Part shown: in pieces, positions 16,262 through 25,291 of the stretch
How the letters are laid out: the number at the start of each line of letters is the position of its first letter
Position numbering within the stretch: the stretch's first letter is position 1
From: an uncultured Peptostreptococcus sp.
GTDB lineage: Bacteria > Bacillota > Clostridia > Peptostreptococcales > Peptostreptococcaceae
Reading direction: 5' to 3'
Length of the DNA stretch: 44,635 bases
Assembly (NCBI GenBank): GCA_900759325.1
Contig: CAAEUW010000036.1
Span: 1-44,635 of the forward strand
The notes under the pieces: model-generated
What the model was told of the DNA's origin: nothing
Database searches by the model: none
The model's input: only the letters and a program-made list of their open reading frames with translations
Program-made: the position numbers and the translations under genes

Positions 16262-17278
16262 ATGGCTGAGATTAAAAATAGGAGCCTGTCAGAGGAGTTC
16301 CTTATAGAAATAGATAAGATAATTGATTATATATTATGTAACGACAAATTTGTGGTGACTTCCCACATAAATCCAGATGGTGACAATATAGGTTCATCAT
16401 TGGCTATGTGTGGATTCCTAGAAGCCCTGGATAAGGAATATATATATCTATTAGATGATGCCTATCCTAGTAGCCTGGTCTTCTTAAATAGGGAAGGGCT
16501 TAGGAAAACTTCCGACCAGGTACCTAGCCTAGAGGGGTATACTGTTATAGCCCAGGATTCAGGGTCTTATGAGAGAATATGTATGGATAAGGACCTGCTT
16601 GAGACTTCAAGGGGCATTATATGTATTGACCACCACCACACAAATGGGGACTATGGCTTTATAAACTATATAGATGCCAAGGCATCCTCTACATGTGAGT
16701 TGGTCTATAATATTATTACTAGGTATGAAGACATAAAGGCTAGGCCTATAATAGGTCCAGAAATAGGAACATGCCTTTATGCTGGACTGGTTACAGATAC
16801 TGGAAACTTCCAGTATTCTAATACAGAACCATCATCCTTCTTGATGGCCGCCGACCTAATTGCTAGAGGGGCTAAAAAGCAGCTAGTAATAGAAAATATA
16901 TACCAAAAGAATTCACCAGCCTATTATAGGATATTGGGTGAATGCCTAAATAATCTTGAGATTATTGATTCGAAAATATGCATAGCAATTGTTACCAAAG
17001 AAATGTTGGATAAGTACGGTCTTGAGTATGGAGATATTGATGCAATTATACCTTATACTAGAGATATAGATGGGGTTGAATTAGGAATATTTATTAAACA
17101 GAAAGAGATTGATGAAATAAAGGTTAGTCTAAGGTCAAAGTCATATATTGACTGTACAGAATTGGCAGCTACCTTCGATGGTGGAGGCCATGTAAGGGCA
17201 TCAGGCTGTACATTTAGAGATAAAAGCGTTGAAGAGGTTAGAAACATGCTTCTTGAACAAGCAAAGAAACTTTTTTAG
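16262..17278 (+). CDS. nrnA: NrnA-type bifunctional oligoribonuclease / pAp phosphatase (DHH-DHHA1)
   Basis: A 338-residue DHH-family phosphoesterase. The metal motifs are visible as SHINPDGDN near residue 36, QDSGS, and CIDHHHTNGD; the C-terminal DHHA1 substrate domain carries GGGHVRASG. Enzymes of this type degrade very short RNA oligonucleotides and, in Bacillus NrnA, also 3'-phosphoadenosine 5'-phosphate. The place between rbfA and truB is usual in Firmicutes. Some relatives prefer cyclic-di-AMP breakdown products, so the physiological substrate is not fixed by sequence. Confidence 0.92.
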   Translation: MAEIKNRSLSEEFLIEIDKIIDYILCNDKFVVTSHINPDGDNIGSSLAMCGFLEALDKEYIYLLDDAYPSSLVFLNREGLRKTSDQVPSLEGYTVIAQDSGSYERICMDKDLLETSRGIICIDHHHTNGDYGFINYIDAKASSTCELVYNIITRYEDIKARPIIGPEIGTCLYAGLVTDTGNFQYSNTEPSSFLMAADLIARGAKKQLVIENIYQKNSPAYYRILGECLNNLEIIDSKICIAIVTKEMLDKYGLEYGDIDAIIPYTRDIDGVELGIFIKQKEIDEIKVSLRSKSYIDCTELAATFDGGGHVRASGCTFRDKSVEEVRNMLLEQAKKLF

Positions 17279-17291
17279 AAGGTAGGATTTA

Positions 17292-18194
17292 ATGGATAGA
17301 ATTTTTAATATTTACAAGCCTGCAGGAATGACATCACATGATGTTGTCTACAAGGTGAGAAAAATATTGGGTATAAAGAAGGTCGGTCATACCGGTACCT
17401 TGGATCCTGATGCGGTAGGAGTATTACCTATATGTGTGGGAAGAGCTACTAAGGTATGCGACCTAATATTAAATAAGGATAAGACCTATGTATGTAATAT
17501 GATCTTGGGCATTGAGACCGACACCTATGATTCTTCTGGTAATGTGGTAGAAGAAAGGGATCCATCAGGCCTTGTTGAAGAGGATATAATTAGAGCTCTT
17601 AATAGCCAACTTGGACCAATTGATCAGCTTCCACCAAAATATTCAGCCTTAAAAGTAAGGGGAAAGAGGATGTGCGACCTAGTAAGGGCTGGCAAGGGTG
17701 ACCAGATTCAGCTTATAGCTAGGAGGGTTGTAATAAAGAGGATTAATATACTTTCTATTGACCTACCTAAGCTTAGCTTTGAGGTAGAGTGTAGTAAGGG
17801 GACCTATGTTAGGAGTATCTGTCATGACCTCGGTCAACTGCTAGGAGTAGGAGGACATATGACAGGATTAATTAGGTCCAAAACGGGTATATTTGAAATA
17901 GATAAGGCAATTAGTCTTGAAGACCTTGAAAGACTCAGAGATGAGGATAAGCTTGAAGAAAATTCATGGTCAGTGGAGGATGTTCTTTCAGACCTGCCAT
18001 ATATAGTACTGAAGGATAATGCTGTTAAGTACTATTCTAATGGTGGTAAGATTGAGGATAGAAGATTTGATGACCACAGCCTGGATGAAAACTCTGACCT
18101 AGTTAGGGTATATTCTAAAGAGGGCTTTATTGGCTCAGGGCAAATTATTAGGCAGGATGGTCAGCTTATGGTAAAGAGTCATAAGTTTTTCTAG
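17292..18194 (+). CDS. truB: tRNA pseudouridine(55) synthase
   Basis: A 300-residue TruB, which converts U55 in the T-loop of tRNAs to pseudouridine. The catalytic aspartate is D38 in HTGTLDPDAVGVLP; the YDSSGN segment, KYSALKVRGKR and the CSKGTYVRSICHDLG motif are intact. It follows nrnA by 13 bases and precedes ribF by about 100 bases. Confidence 0.96.
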   Translation: MDRIFNIYKPAGMTSHDVVYKVRKILGIKKVGHTGTLDPDAVGVLPICVGRATKVCDLILNKDKTYVCNMILGIETDTYDSSGNVVEERDPSGLVEEDIIRALNSQLGPIDQLPPKYSALKVRGKRMCDLVRAGKGDQIQLIARRVVIKRINILSIDLPKLSFEVECSKGTYVRSICHDLGQLLGVGGHMTGLIRSKTGIFEIDKAISLEDLERLRDEDKLEENSWSVEDVLSDLPYIVLKDNAVKYYSNGGKIEDRRFDDHSLDENSDLVRVYSKEGFIGSGQIIRQDGQLMVKSHKFF

Positions 18195-18295
18195 TAGGGC
18201 AAGCGGTAGAGACTTTTTGCCAATATTAAAATCGAAATAGAAATAATGCAGAAGATAGGTGCTTTATAATAGATTATAAAGAAATAGGTGATTTA

Positions 18296-19246
18296 ATGAT
18301 AGTTTTTAATAGTATAGAAGATATAGTTTTGGATTCAAATACATGTGTAACTATAGGTAATTTTGATGGTGTCCACTTAGGTCACCAGGAATTGATATCC
18401 AAGACAGTCAAATATGCTAAGGATAATAAACTGAAAAGTGTGGTGTTCACTTTTTCTAACCATCCAGTTAATTTTTTCAGGCCTGGATATGTAAAAAATA
18501 TAATAAGTCAAGACCAAAAACAGGCTCTAATTGAAAGGCTAGGTGTTGATGTATACGTAAACATACCCTTTGATGTAAGTATGACCCAGATATCTGCTAG
18601 GGATTATATTAAGGAAATCCTAGTTGACAAGCTAGGCACTAAAAAGGTTATTGTTGGCCATGACTTCTCTTTTGCTAGAAAAAAGGAGGGTAATCCTGAA
18701 AAGTTGATAGACTTTGGTAGGGAGTACAATTTTGATGTTGAAATAGTTACGCCTGTCCTATTAGATGGAAAGAGGGTGAGTTCAACTGACATTAGGGCTA
18801 TGATAAGTAATGGTGATGTTGCTGGTGCTAAAAAACTCTTGGGTCAATATTATTGTATAGAGGGTATAGTTGTAGAGGGTAGGCAGATAGGTAGGACTAT
18901 AGGTTTTCCTACAGCCAATATAGACTTTGACAAGTCTATGGTAATTCCAAGAAGGGGTATATATGCAACTCTAGCTACTGTGGATGGAAACATTTACTGT
19001 GGTGCTACCAATATTGGTACTAATCCAACTGTTCACGGAAAAAAGGTGACAATTGAGACCTATATATTGGATTTTGACCAGATGATATATGGCAAAGAAC
19101 TCAAAGTTGAATTTGTTGAGCATATGCGTGATGAGGTTAAATTTGAAAGTAAAGAGGATCTTATGAACCAGCTCAAGAAGGATGTAGCCTATGTTAGGGA
19201 AAATTATGTATCCTGTCTAAAATCGAGCATTGATAGGGTTAAATAA
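18296..19246 (+). CDS. ribF: Bifunctional riboflavin kinase / FAD synthetase
   Basis: A 316-residue RibF. The N-terminal adenylyltransferase half has IGNFDGVHLGHQELI and VSSTDIR; the C-terminal kinase half has GRTIGFPTANI and the GATNIGTNPTV segment. It makes FMN and then FAD from riboflavin. The truB-ribF-rpsO order is the common one. The 101-base gap before it holds TTTATAATAG near 18265, a possible weak promoter, but no clear -35. Confidence 0.96.
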   Translation: MIVFNSIEDIVLDSNTCVTIGNFDGVHLGHQELISKTVKYAKDNKLKSVVFTFSNHPVNFFRPGYVKNIISQDQKQALIERLGVDVYVNIPFDVSMTQISARDYIKEILVDKLGTKKVIVGHDFSFARKKEGNPEKLIDFGREYNFDVEIVTPVLLDGKRVSSTDIRAMISNGDVAGAKKLLGQYYCIEGIVVEGRQIGRTIGFPTANIDFDKSMVIPRRGIYATLATVDGNIYCGATNIGTNPTVHGKKVTIETYILDFDQMIYGKELKVEFVEHMRDEVKFESKEDLMNQLKKDVAYVRENYVSCLKSSIDRVK

Positions 19247-19249
19247 GGC

Positions 19250-19278
19250 TTGTATTTGAAAATATGATATGTTATAAT
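19250..19278 (+). promoter_or_regulatory. Promoter of rpsO
   Basis: TTGTAT at 19250-19255, 17 bases, then TATAAT at 19273-19278. Transcription would start near 19285, giving a leader of about 80 bases. Confidence 0.75.
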
Positions 19279-19284
19279 AATAGA

Positions 19285-19340
19285 GGTTTAACCATGGCTC
19301 GGCAAACGAGGCTCCACTCCTTGCTTAGCTAATGGCGATT
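19285..19340 (+). ncRNA. rpsO leader (candidate S15-binding element)
   Basis: The leader contains a small hairpin CTCG-GCAAA-CGAG (19298-19310) enclosed by possible pairing of CCAT (19292-19295) with ATGG (19332-19335), and GAGG/CTCC segments able to pair in an alternative way. rpsO leaders in several bacterial groups bind S15 for feedback control. The structure drawn here was found by eye and the assignment is inference. Confidence 0.4.
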
Positions 19341-19363
19341 TTTAAATTTTTAGGAGGAAAGAA

Positions 19364-19618
19364 ATGAATAAGGAACAAATAATCAAGGATTTTGGTAGAA
19401 AAGAAGGAGATACAGGTTCTCCAGAAGTACAGATAGCTTTACTAACAGCTAGAATTAATGAACTTAATGAACACTTAAAGGTTCATAAGAAGGACCACCA
19501 CTCAAGAAGAGGTCTATTAAAGATGGTTGGTAGAAGAAGAAATCTACTAGGATATTTGAAGAAGAACGATCTAGAAGGTTACAGAGCCTTAATAGCTAGA
19601 TTAGGACTAAGAAAATAA
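19364..19618 (+). CDS. rpsO: 30S ribosomal protein S15
   Basis: An 84-residue S15, about five residues shorter at the N-terminus than most. The conserved FGRKEGDTGSPEVQIALLT, HKKDHHSRRGLL and GRRRNLLGYLKK segments are intact. It binds the central domain of 16S rRNA early in assembly. The start is supported by AGGAGG at 19352-19357. It has its own promoter and terminator, and pnp, its usual neighbour, is separated from it by a DegV gene. Confidence 0.97.
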   Translation: MNKEQIIKDFGRKEGDTGSPEVQIALLTARINELNEHLKVHKKDHHSRRGLLKMVGRRRNLLGYLKKNDLEGYRALIARLGLRK

Positions 19619-19626
19619 TTTCTTTA

Positions 19627-19659
19627 AGCAGGTGTGATTAGTTTCATATCTGCTTTTTT
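19627..19659 (+). terminator. Terminator after rpsO
   Basis: An 11-bp stem (19627-19637 with 19644-19654, two G-T wobbles), a 6-base loop and five following T. Confidence 0.83.
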
Positions 19660-19763
19660 ACGTATATAAAAGACGTATATTATAAAAATAGCTAGAAATA
19701 TGTTTTTCTAGCTACAAATTAAGCTTTGAAATCAATAAAAATATATATTTATAGGTGTCAATA

Positions 19764-19772
19764 TGGTATAAT
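19764..19772 (+). promoter_or_regulatory. Extended -10 promoter of the DegV gene
   Basis: TGG directly before TATAAT (19767-19772) makes an extended -10 element; no good -35 is visible. It lies about 45 bases before the TTG start. Confidence 0.55.
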
Positions 19773-19816
19773 AGATTATATTGACTTAATTATAAATAAG
19801 TTTAGGAGGTAGGACT

Positions 19817-20662
19817 TTGGACATAAAATTGATATGTGATAGTTTATGTGATATTCCCGATGAATTGTATGAAAAAGAGTATCTGGAAGTAGTCCCATTA
19901 ACTTTGATATTGGATGGTAAAGAGTATAGAGATAATATAGACCTAACTAAGGAAGAATTTTATGAAAGGGCTTTGAAGTCTGACCAGGTGCCAAAAACTT
20001 CCCAGGCTACATATGTACAGTTTAAGGAAGCATTTGATAGGGCAATGGAAGAAGGCAAGAGGGTCATATGCATCACTGGAGCATCTACTAAGAGTGGTAC
20101 CTACCAGAGTGCTGTATTGGCAAAAAATGATACAGATGGACCGATTCATGTGTTCGATACAGAACAGTTATCTTTGGGAGCAGGCCAGTATATAGTAAGG
20201 GCATGTGATATGATAGATGAGGGGCTTTCTTATGATGATGTATTATCAGGTCTTGAAACTGTAAGAGATACCGTTAGCATCCTGTTTGCACCATCATCCT
20301 TTGATTTCCTAAAGAAGAGTGGTAGGGTAAACCTATCTACTGCAATATTGGGTAATATGCTGAGTATAAAGCCTATATTTATCATGGAAAAGGGAGAAAT
20401 TTCCCTGGCAGCTAAGGTTAGAGGGGTTAAGAAGCTAGTTACTAAGCTAGTTGATATGGTTCTAGAGAAAAATGAAAAGTATTTGAGTGAGATTACAGTC
20501 ATAGTTGGCTATGGGTCAAACCTTGAGAACCTTGCTAAATTTAAGGAAGAAATTGAAATGAGACTAAAGGACAAGGTAAAGAAGATTGTCTATGCAAAGG
20601 GTGGTGCCTGCATATGCTCACATACAGGTCCGGATATAATTGCTATTAGTTATTCAAAGTAA
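19817..20662 (+). CDS. DegV family fatty-acid-binding protein
   Basis: A 281-residue DegV protein: ICDSLCDIPDELYEKEYLEVVPL at the N-terminus, the PKTSQATYVQF loop, CITGASTKSGTYQSA and the C-terminal region with HTGPDIIAISY. DegV/FakB proteins carry a fatty acid that FakA phosphorylates for phospholipid synthesis; no fakA is in the window. The start is TTG, placed by GGAGGT at 19805-19810. It is unusual to find it between rpsO and pnp, and it has its own promoter, so it is probably an insertion into the rpsO-pnp pair. Confidence 0.9.
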   Translation: MDIKLICDSLCDIPDELYEKEYLEVVPLTLILDGKEYRDNIDLTKEEFYERALKSDQVPKTSQATYVQFKEAFDRAMEEGKRVICITGASTKSGTYQSAVLAKNDTDGPIHVFDTEQLSLGAGQYIVRACDMIDEGLSYDDVLSGLETVRDTVSILFAPSSFDFLKKSGRVNLSTAILGNMLSIKPIFIMEKGEISLAAKVRGVKKLVTKLVDMVLEKNEKYLSEITVIVGYGSNLENLAKFKEEIEMRLKDKVKKIVYAKGGACICSHTGPDIIAISYSK

Positions 20663-20750
20663 TATAGAGGCAGCAGGCCCTTGTCTTATTGGTCTGCCAT
20701 TTAATTAGATAGTAATAATTGTTAAGATAAAGAAGTAAGAGGAGGAAACT

Positions 20751-22841
20751 ATGTTCGAACATAGAATTTTTAAAACGGAAATCGCCGGTAGAACACTAAC
20801 TGTTGAGATTGGTAAGATTGCCGAAATGACAAATGGTAACTGTATTATCAGCTATGGTGATACTATGTTAATGGTTAATGTGACTAAGTCAGCACAGCCA
20901 AGAGATGGGATTGACTTTTTCCCGCTAAGTGTAGATTTTGAAGAAAAATTGTATTCAGTTGGTAAGATACCAGGTGGATTTTTAAAGAGGGAAGGTAAGG
21001 CTTCTGAGAAGGCTACCTTGACTTCTAGATTGATAGATAGGCCTATCAGGCCACTATTCCCAGAGGGGTTTAGAAATGACGTTCAGGTTGTTGCTACGGT
21101 ACTATCTGTTGAGCAGGACTGTACTCCTGATATAGTAGCAATGCTTGGTTCTTCTATAGCCCTATCTATATCTGATATACCTTTCAATGGACCAACTGCA
21201 TCAGTTTTAGTAGGTCTTGTTGATGGTGAATTTGTATTAAACCCTAACCAGCAGCAGAGGGAGGAAAGTGACCTACATCTTGTAGTTTCTGGTACTAAGG
21301 AAGCTATAATGATGGTTGAGGCTGGTGCCAAGGAAGTTGATGATGATATAGTACTAGATGCTATCCTTTATGCCCATGAGGAAATAAAGAAGATTGTTGA
21401 ATTTATAGAGGGTATTGTGGCTGAGGTTGGTCATGAAAAGTGCCCAGTTCAACTACATCTACCAAGTCCAGAAGTTGAAGCAGCTGTTAATGAATTTGCT
21501 AGAGAAAAGATGAGAGAGGCAGTTAAGACAGTTGAAAAGATGGAAAGAACTGAAAAGATGGATGCTGTAAGCGAAGAAACTATGGCCTACTTTGAGGAAA
21601 AGTGGGAAAATTTTGAAGAAGTTGCAGGAGATATAGAAGATGTCCTACATGCTATTATCAAGGATGAGGTTAGAAGCCTTATAGCAGACCACAATGTAAG
21701 ACCAGACAACAGGTCTCTAGATGAAATTAGACCTATCTGGTGTGAGGTTGGTATGATACCAAGAACTCACGGTTCGGCTATATTTACAAGAGGTCAGACT
21801 CAGGTATTAAATGTAACTACATTGGGTGCTCTTGGAGATGTTCAGAAACTTGATGGATTAGATGAAGAAGAAAACAAGAGATATATGCATCACTATAATT
21901 TCCCAGCATATTCTGTTGGTGAAACCAGACCTTCAAGAGGTCCAGGTAGAAGAGAAATAGGTCATGGAGCCTTGGCTGAAAGAGCCCTATTGCCAGTAAT
22001 ACCTAGCAAGGAAGACTTCCCTTATGCTATAAGATTGGTATCAGAGGTATTGAGTTCTAATGGTTCTACATCTCAGGCATCTGTTTGTGCATCTACACTT
22101 TCACTTTTAGATGCCGGTGTTCCTATCAAAGACATGGTAGCTGGTATAGCTATGGGTCTAATCAAGCATCATGGCAAGGTGGCAGTATTATCAGATATTC
22201 AGGGTATGGAAGACCACCTAGGTGATATGGACTTTAAGGTTGCAGGTACTGAAAGGGGAGTAACTGCAATCCAAATGGATATCAAGATAGCTGGTATAGA
22301 TGAACCTGTACTTAGACAAGCATTAAAGCAGGCTAGAGAGGGTAGACTTCACATACTTGGAGAAATGAAGAAGGTAATTACTGAGCCTAGACCAGAGCTT
22401 TCTAAGTATGCTCCAAAGATTGTAAAGATGATGATAGACCCAGACAAGATAAGGGATGTAATTGGACCTGGTGGAAAGATGATCAATAAGATTATTGATG
22501 AAACTGGTGTTAAGATTGATATAGAACAGACTGGTGAAGTATTTGTTGTAGGTGTTGAACAGGATATGATAGACAAGGCCCTAGCAATGATTGAAGAAAT
22601 AGTTGCAGAGGCTGAACCAGGCAAGATCTACAAGGGTACTGTAACAAGAATAGAAAAATTCGGTGCCTTCGTTGAGATACTACCAGGTAAGCAGGGCTTA
22701 CTACATATATCTCAGATATCTAAGGAGAGAGTAGCTAAGGTTGAAGATGTTTTAGCTATCGGCGACCAGATAGAGGTTTTAGTAACTGAAATAGATGACA
22801 AGGACAGGATAAATCTTTCAATAAAGGCTATTAAGAGATAG
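20751..22841 (+). CDS. pnp: Polyribonucleotide nucleotidyltransferase (PNPase)
   Basis: A 696-residue PNPase with two RNase PH domains, a helical linker, KH (about 555-615, with IGPGGKMINKIIDETG) and S1 (about 625-694, with GKIYKGTVTRIEKFGAFVEI). It degrades RNA 3' to 5' by phosphorolysis. The RGQTQVL, TRPSRGPGRREIGHG and SDIQGMEDHLGDMDFKVAG segments of the active half are intact. A terminator follows at 22860-22894. Confidence 0.98.
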   Translation: MFEHRIFKTEIAGRTLTVEIGKIAEMTNGNCIISYGDTMLMVNVTKSAQPRDGIDFFPLSVDFEEKLYSVGKIPGGFLKREGKASEKATLTSRLIDRPIRPLFPEGFRNDVQVVATVLSVEQDCTPDIVAMLGSSIALSISDIPFNGPTASVLVGLVDGEFVLNPNQQQREESDLHLVVSGTKEAIMMVEAGAKEVDDDIVLDAILYAHEEIKKIVEFIEGIVAEVGHEKCPVQLHLPSPEVEAAVNEFAREKMREAVKTVEKMERTEKMDAVSEETMAYFEEKWENFEEVAGDIEDVLHAIIKDEVRSLIADHNVRPDNRSLDEIRPIWCEVGMIPRTHGSAIFTRGQTQVLNVTTLGALGDVQKLDGLDEEENKRYMHHYNFPAYSVGETRPSRGPGRREIGHGALAERALLPVIPSKEDFPYAIRLVSEVLSSNGSTSQASVCASTLSLLDAGVPIKDMVAGIAMGLIKHHGKVAVLSDIQGMEDHLGDMDFKVAGTERGVTAIQMDIKIAGIDEPVLRQALKQAREGRLHILGEMKKVITEPRPELSKYAPKIVKMMIDPDKIRDVIGPGGKMINKIIDETGVKIDIEQTGEVFVVGVEQDMIDKALAMIEEIVAEAEPGKIYKGTVTRIEKFGAFVEILPGKQGLLHISQISKERVAKVEDVLAIGDQIEVLVTEIDDKDRINLSIKAIKR

Positions 22842-22859
22842 TTTAGATTATAGTTCATT

Positions 22860-22894
22860 AAAGTCAGTGTGAATAGATTTTGCACTGACTTTTT
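22860..22894 (+). terminator. Terminator after pnp
   Basis: An 11-bp stem (22860-22870 with 22882-22892, one wobble) with an 11-base loop; the right arm runs into TTTTT. Confidence 0.78.
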
Positions 22895-22986
22895 CATGTT
22901 ATTGCCTGGGGTCTTCTTCTAGTCCCTTCATTATGTGAATATCTGTAAATAGGACCAGACCTGTATAAGTAAGTTGGGAGGTAATT

Positions 22987-25098
22987 ATGACTATGAGAAT
23001 AACCTATAATAAGTCTAGTAATACGAGGGCTTGTTGTAATAAGAGGTATACAATATCAAGTAATTTTAATATGAATACTGAAAACATTAGACTTTTGTCA
23101 ACTAGGAGACTAAGAAGAATCTTAGCAAGTACTGTACTAGCAGGCCTTATGATATCAGGTATGTTTGCCACAGGCCATGCCCTTGAAAGGCTGGCTGGTA
23201 AGGATAGGTTTACTACGGCTGTTGAAATATCAAAGAGGATAAATGCTGATAATGGGACTATAATAGTAGCAAATGCCAGGTCCTATGTAGATGCCCTTTC
23301 TGGGGGAAGCTTAGCTGTAGCCAGCCAAGGGAGCATACTATTAGTCGAAAAAAATGCCATACCTAGCCATACCTTGGATGAAATCGAAAGAGTTAAACCA
23401 AGTAAGATCTATATACTAGGAGGTTATTCATCTGTATCGCCTACTGTAGAGAATGACCTGAGGATAAGGGGCTACGATATAATCAGGATAAGTGGTCAGG
23501 ATAGGTACCAGACATCCGAGAAGATTGTCGATGAGATTATAGATAAGTATGGGGCTGAGGGCTTGTGTCTAGTATCAAACCAGATGGATGCTATTTCGGC
23601 CTGTGCCTATTGTGGCGGCAAAAAACCAATCTTACTTATCAATAAGTCAAAAGCCAGTGACCACATAGGTATAAAGTATGAAAAATTAAACAAGTTTGCC
23701 ATTGGTGGTAGAGATTCTATCGGCCAAGATCTTTATAATAGACTAGGTTTAAAGAATAGGATAGCTGGTAAGGATAGGTATGATACAGCTATTGAGATTT
23801 CGAAGCTTATAAGTGGAGATAAGGCTTATGTAGCTTCTGGCCAAAATATAATAGATGCCCTTTCCTTGGGGCCACTTGCCTACAAGGATGGGGCAGGAAT
23901 TATACTGACTAAGGTATCTGGTATTGATAAGACATATGAATCATATATAAATAGTAAATATAAGGAAATAAATTTGGTCGGTGGACGAAAATGGGTACCT
24001 GATAGTTTATTTAAATCAAAGGTGTCAGGCGAGATAAATACAGGTGGGTATACAAATCCCCCAATAAATAATAGGTCCTCCTATGAATACTGGGACTACT
24101 ATAACCATTATGACAAGACTATACTATATAGCCAGGACCAGCTAAAGGAAATTAACCAAAAAAATATATCTAGATCAAAGTACCTAAACAAACTAGAGGA
24201 CATAAAGGGCCAGTATGGCTTTGTAGCAAATAGGACAATTATAAGGGAGGGTCCAGGTCCTATGAATTCCTCAGATAGACAGGACCAGGGGGCCTTAACA
24301 GGCCTATTCCCATGGGATGAGGTCGTAATAGTCGGATACAACTCAGACAAGACTTGGGCAAGAGTATATTGCCTTGACTACACTGGTTGGATTCCAACTA
24401 AAAACATAATGAAGGTGACAAAGGAAGAGCTTTTGGCTAATAGAAATGTAGATTTTGCTACCTATATAAACAGACAAAAATCAATATCCGGATATACTAT
24501 TGATATGGGTACTAGGATGCCAATTATTTCGGAGGATGCTAGTAGCTATAAACTTGCAATGCCTCTTGCAGGGGAAAGTTATAGGACAAGTACAATTAGT
24601 CTAGATAAGTTTGAGGTTACTAGGTCATACCTTGACTTTAGTCAGGCCAACCTAATCAAGCAGGCTTTAAAGTTTCAGGGAGAAAACTATGGCTGGGGAC
24701 ATAGCAATAATGCAAGAGACTGCTCTGGCTTTATCAGGGATGTTTACAGGTCTTTTGGTATAGTTATTGCTAGGGATGCAGGTCAGCAGGCTATGGATAC
24801 AATAGGAACTTACATAGACCTTAGTCAATATACTAGTAGGGCTTCAAAAGAGGCTTTTCTAATAAGGCAGAAGCCCGGAATTTGTATGTATATGCAGGGC
24901 CACGTCATGATGTATTTGGGCAAGGATGCAAACTCTAGACCAAATATGGTACACCAGTATGGCTATGCATTTGTAAATGGAAGGAAAACAGGAGTTTTTA
25001 GAAATGAAATAACTGATGTTGCTAAGCAGGTAAGCTCATCTTCAGCCTTTATAGATTATGTAACGTCAGGACGTGACTTTACTAGCCTATCTTACTAG
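22987..25098 (+). CDS. Secreted surface protein: CWB2 repeats, SH3 and NlpC/P60 peptidase
   Basis: A 703-residue wall hydrolase. A long basic N-region (1-44, with a Cys pair at 16-17) precedes a hydrophobic core (about 45-62) and a likely cleavage after GHA. Three CWB2 repeats follow (about 65-340), with ERLAGKDRFTTA, IRISGQDRYQTS and RIAGKDRYDTA and LGG-type turns; CWB2 domains anchor proteins to anionic wall polymers. An SH3-like domain covers about 415-475 and a second SH3-like part may follow. The NlpC/P60 domain (about 550-700) has the catalytic Cys in RDCSGF, a His in GHVMMYLG and a third polar residue in VHQYGYA. It should cut peptide stems of peptidoglycan. ATG 22987 has GGGAGG five bases ahead. 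It stands alone between pnp and the M16 gene. Confidence 0.9.
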   Translation: MTMRITYNKSSNTRACCNKRYTISSNFNMNTENIRLLSTRRLRRILASTVLAGLMISGMFATGHALERLAGKDRFTTAVEISKRINADNGTIIVANARSYVDALSGGSLAVASQGSILLVEKNAIPSHTLDEIERVKPSKIYILGGYSSVSPTVENDLRIRGYDIIRISGQDRYQTSEKIVDEIIDKYGAEGLCLVSNQMDAISACAYCGGKKPILLINKSKASDHIGIKYEKLNKFAIGGRDSIGQDLYNRLGLKNRIAGKDRYDTAIEISKLISGDKAYVASGQNIIDALSLGPLAYKDGAGIILTKVSGIDKTYESYINSKYKEINLVGGRKWVPDSLFKSKVSGEINTGGYTNPPINNRSSYEYWDYYNHYDKTILYSQDQLKEINQKNISRSKYLNKLEDIKGQYGFVANRTIIREGPGPMNSSDRQDQGALTGLFPWDEVVIVGYNSDKTWARVYCLDYTGWIPTKNIMKVTKEELLANRNVDFATYINRQKSISGYTIDMGTRMPIISEDASSYKLAMPLAGESYRTSTISLDKFEVTRSYLDFSQANLIKQALKFQGENYGWGHSNNARDCSGFIRDVYRSFGIVIARDAGQQAMDTIGTYIDLSQYTSRASKEAFLIRQKPGICMYMQGHVMMYLGKDANSRPNMVHQYGYAFVNGRKTGVFRNEITDVAKQVSSSSAFIDYVTSGRDFTSLSY

Positions 25099-25291
25099 TT
25101 TTATAGCGGGACAAGGGGAGACCTGATGGGTATTATATACATAAATCAGGGGACATTATTTGCTAGTACATTTTTAATTAAGAAAACTATGTTAGAATAA
25201 TACTGGAGTTAGACATATTTTGACTGTCAATATCTATGTCAGCCAATAAAATTGAGATTTTGTGATTATAATATGTCGATAAGGAGATAGG

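Noticed and set aside
22935..22950. A WalR-like pair (TGTGAA, four bases, TGTAAA) before the CWB2/NlpC gene
   Set aside because: The spacer is four rather than five and the first half breaks the W position, so it does not meet the consensus.
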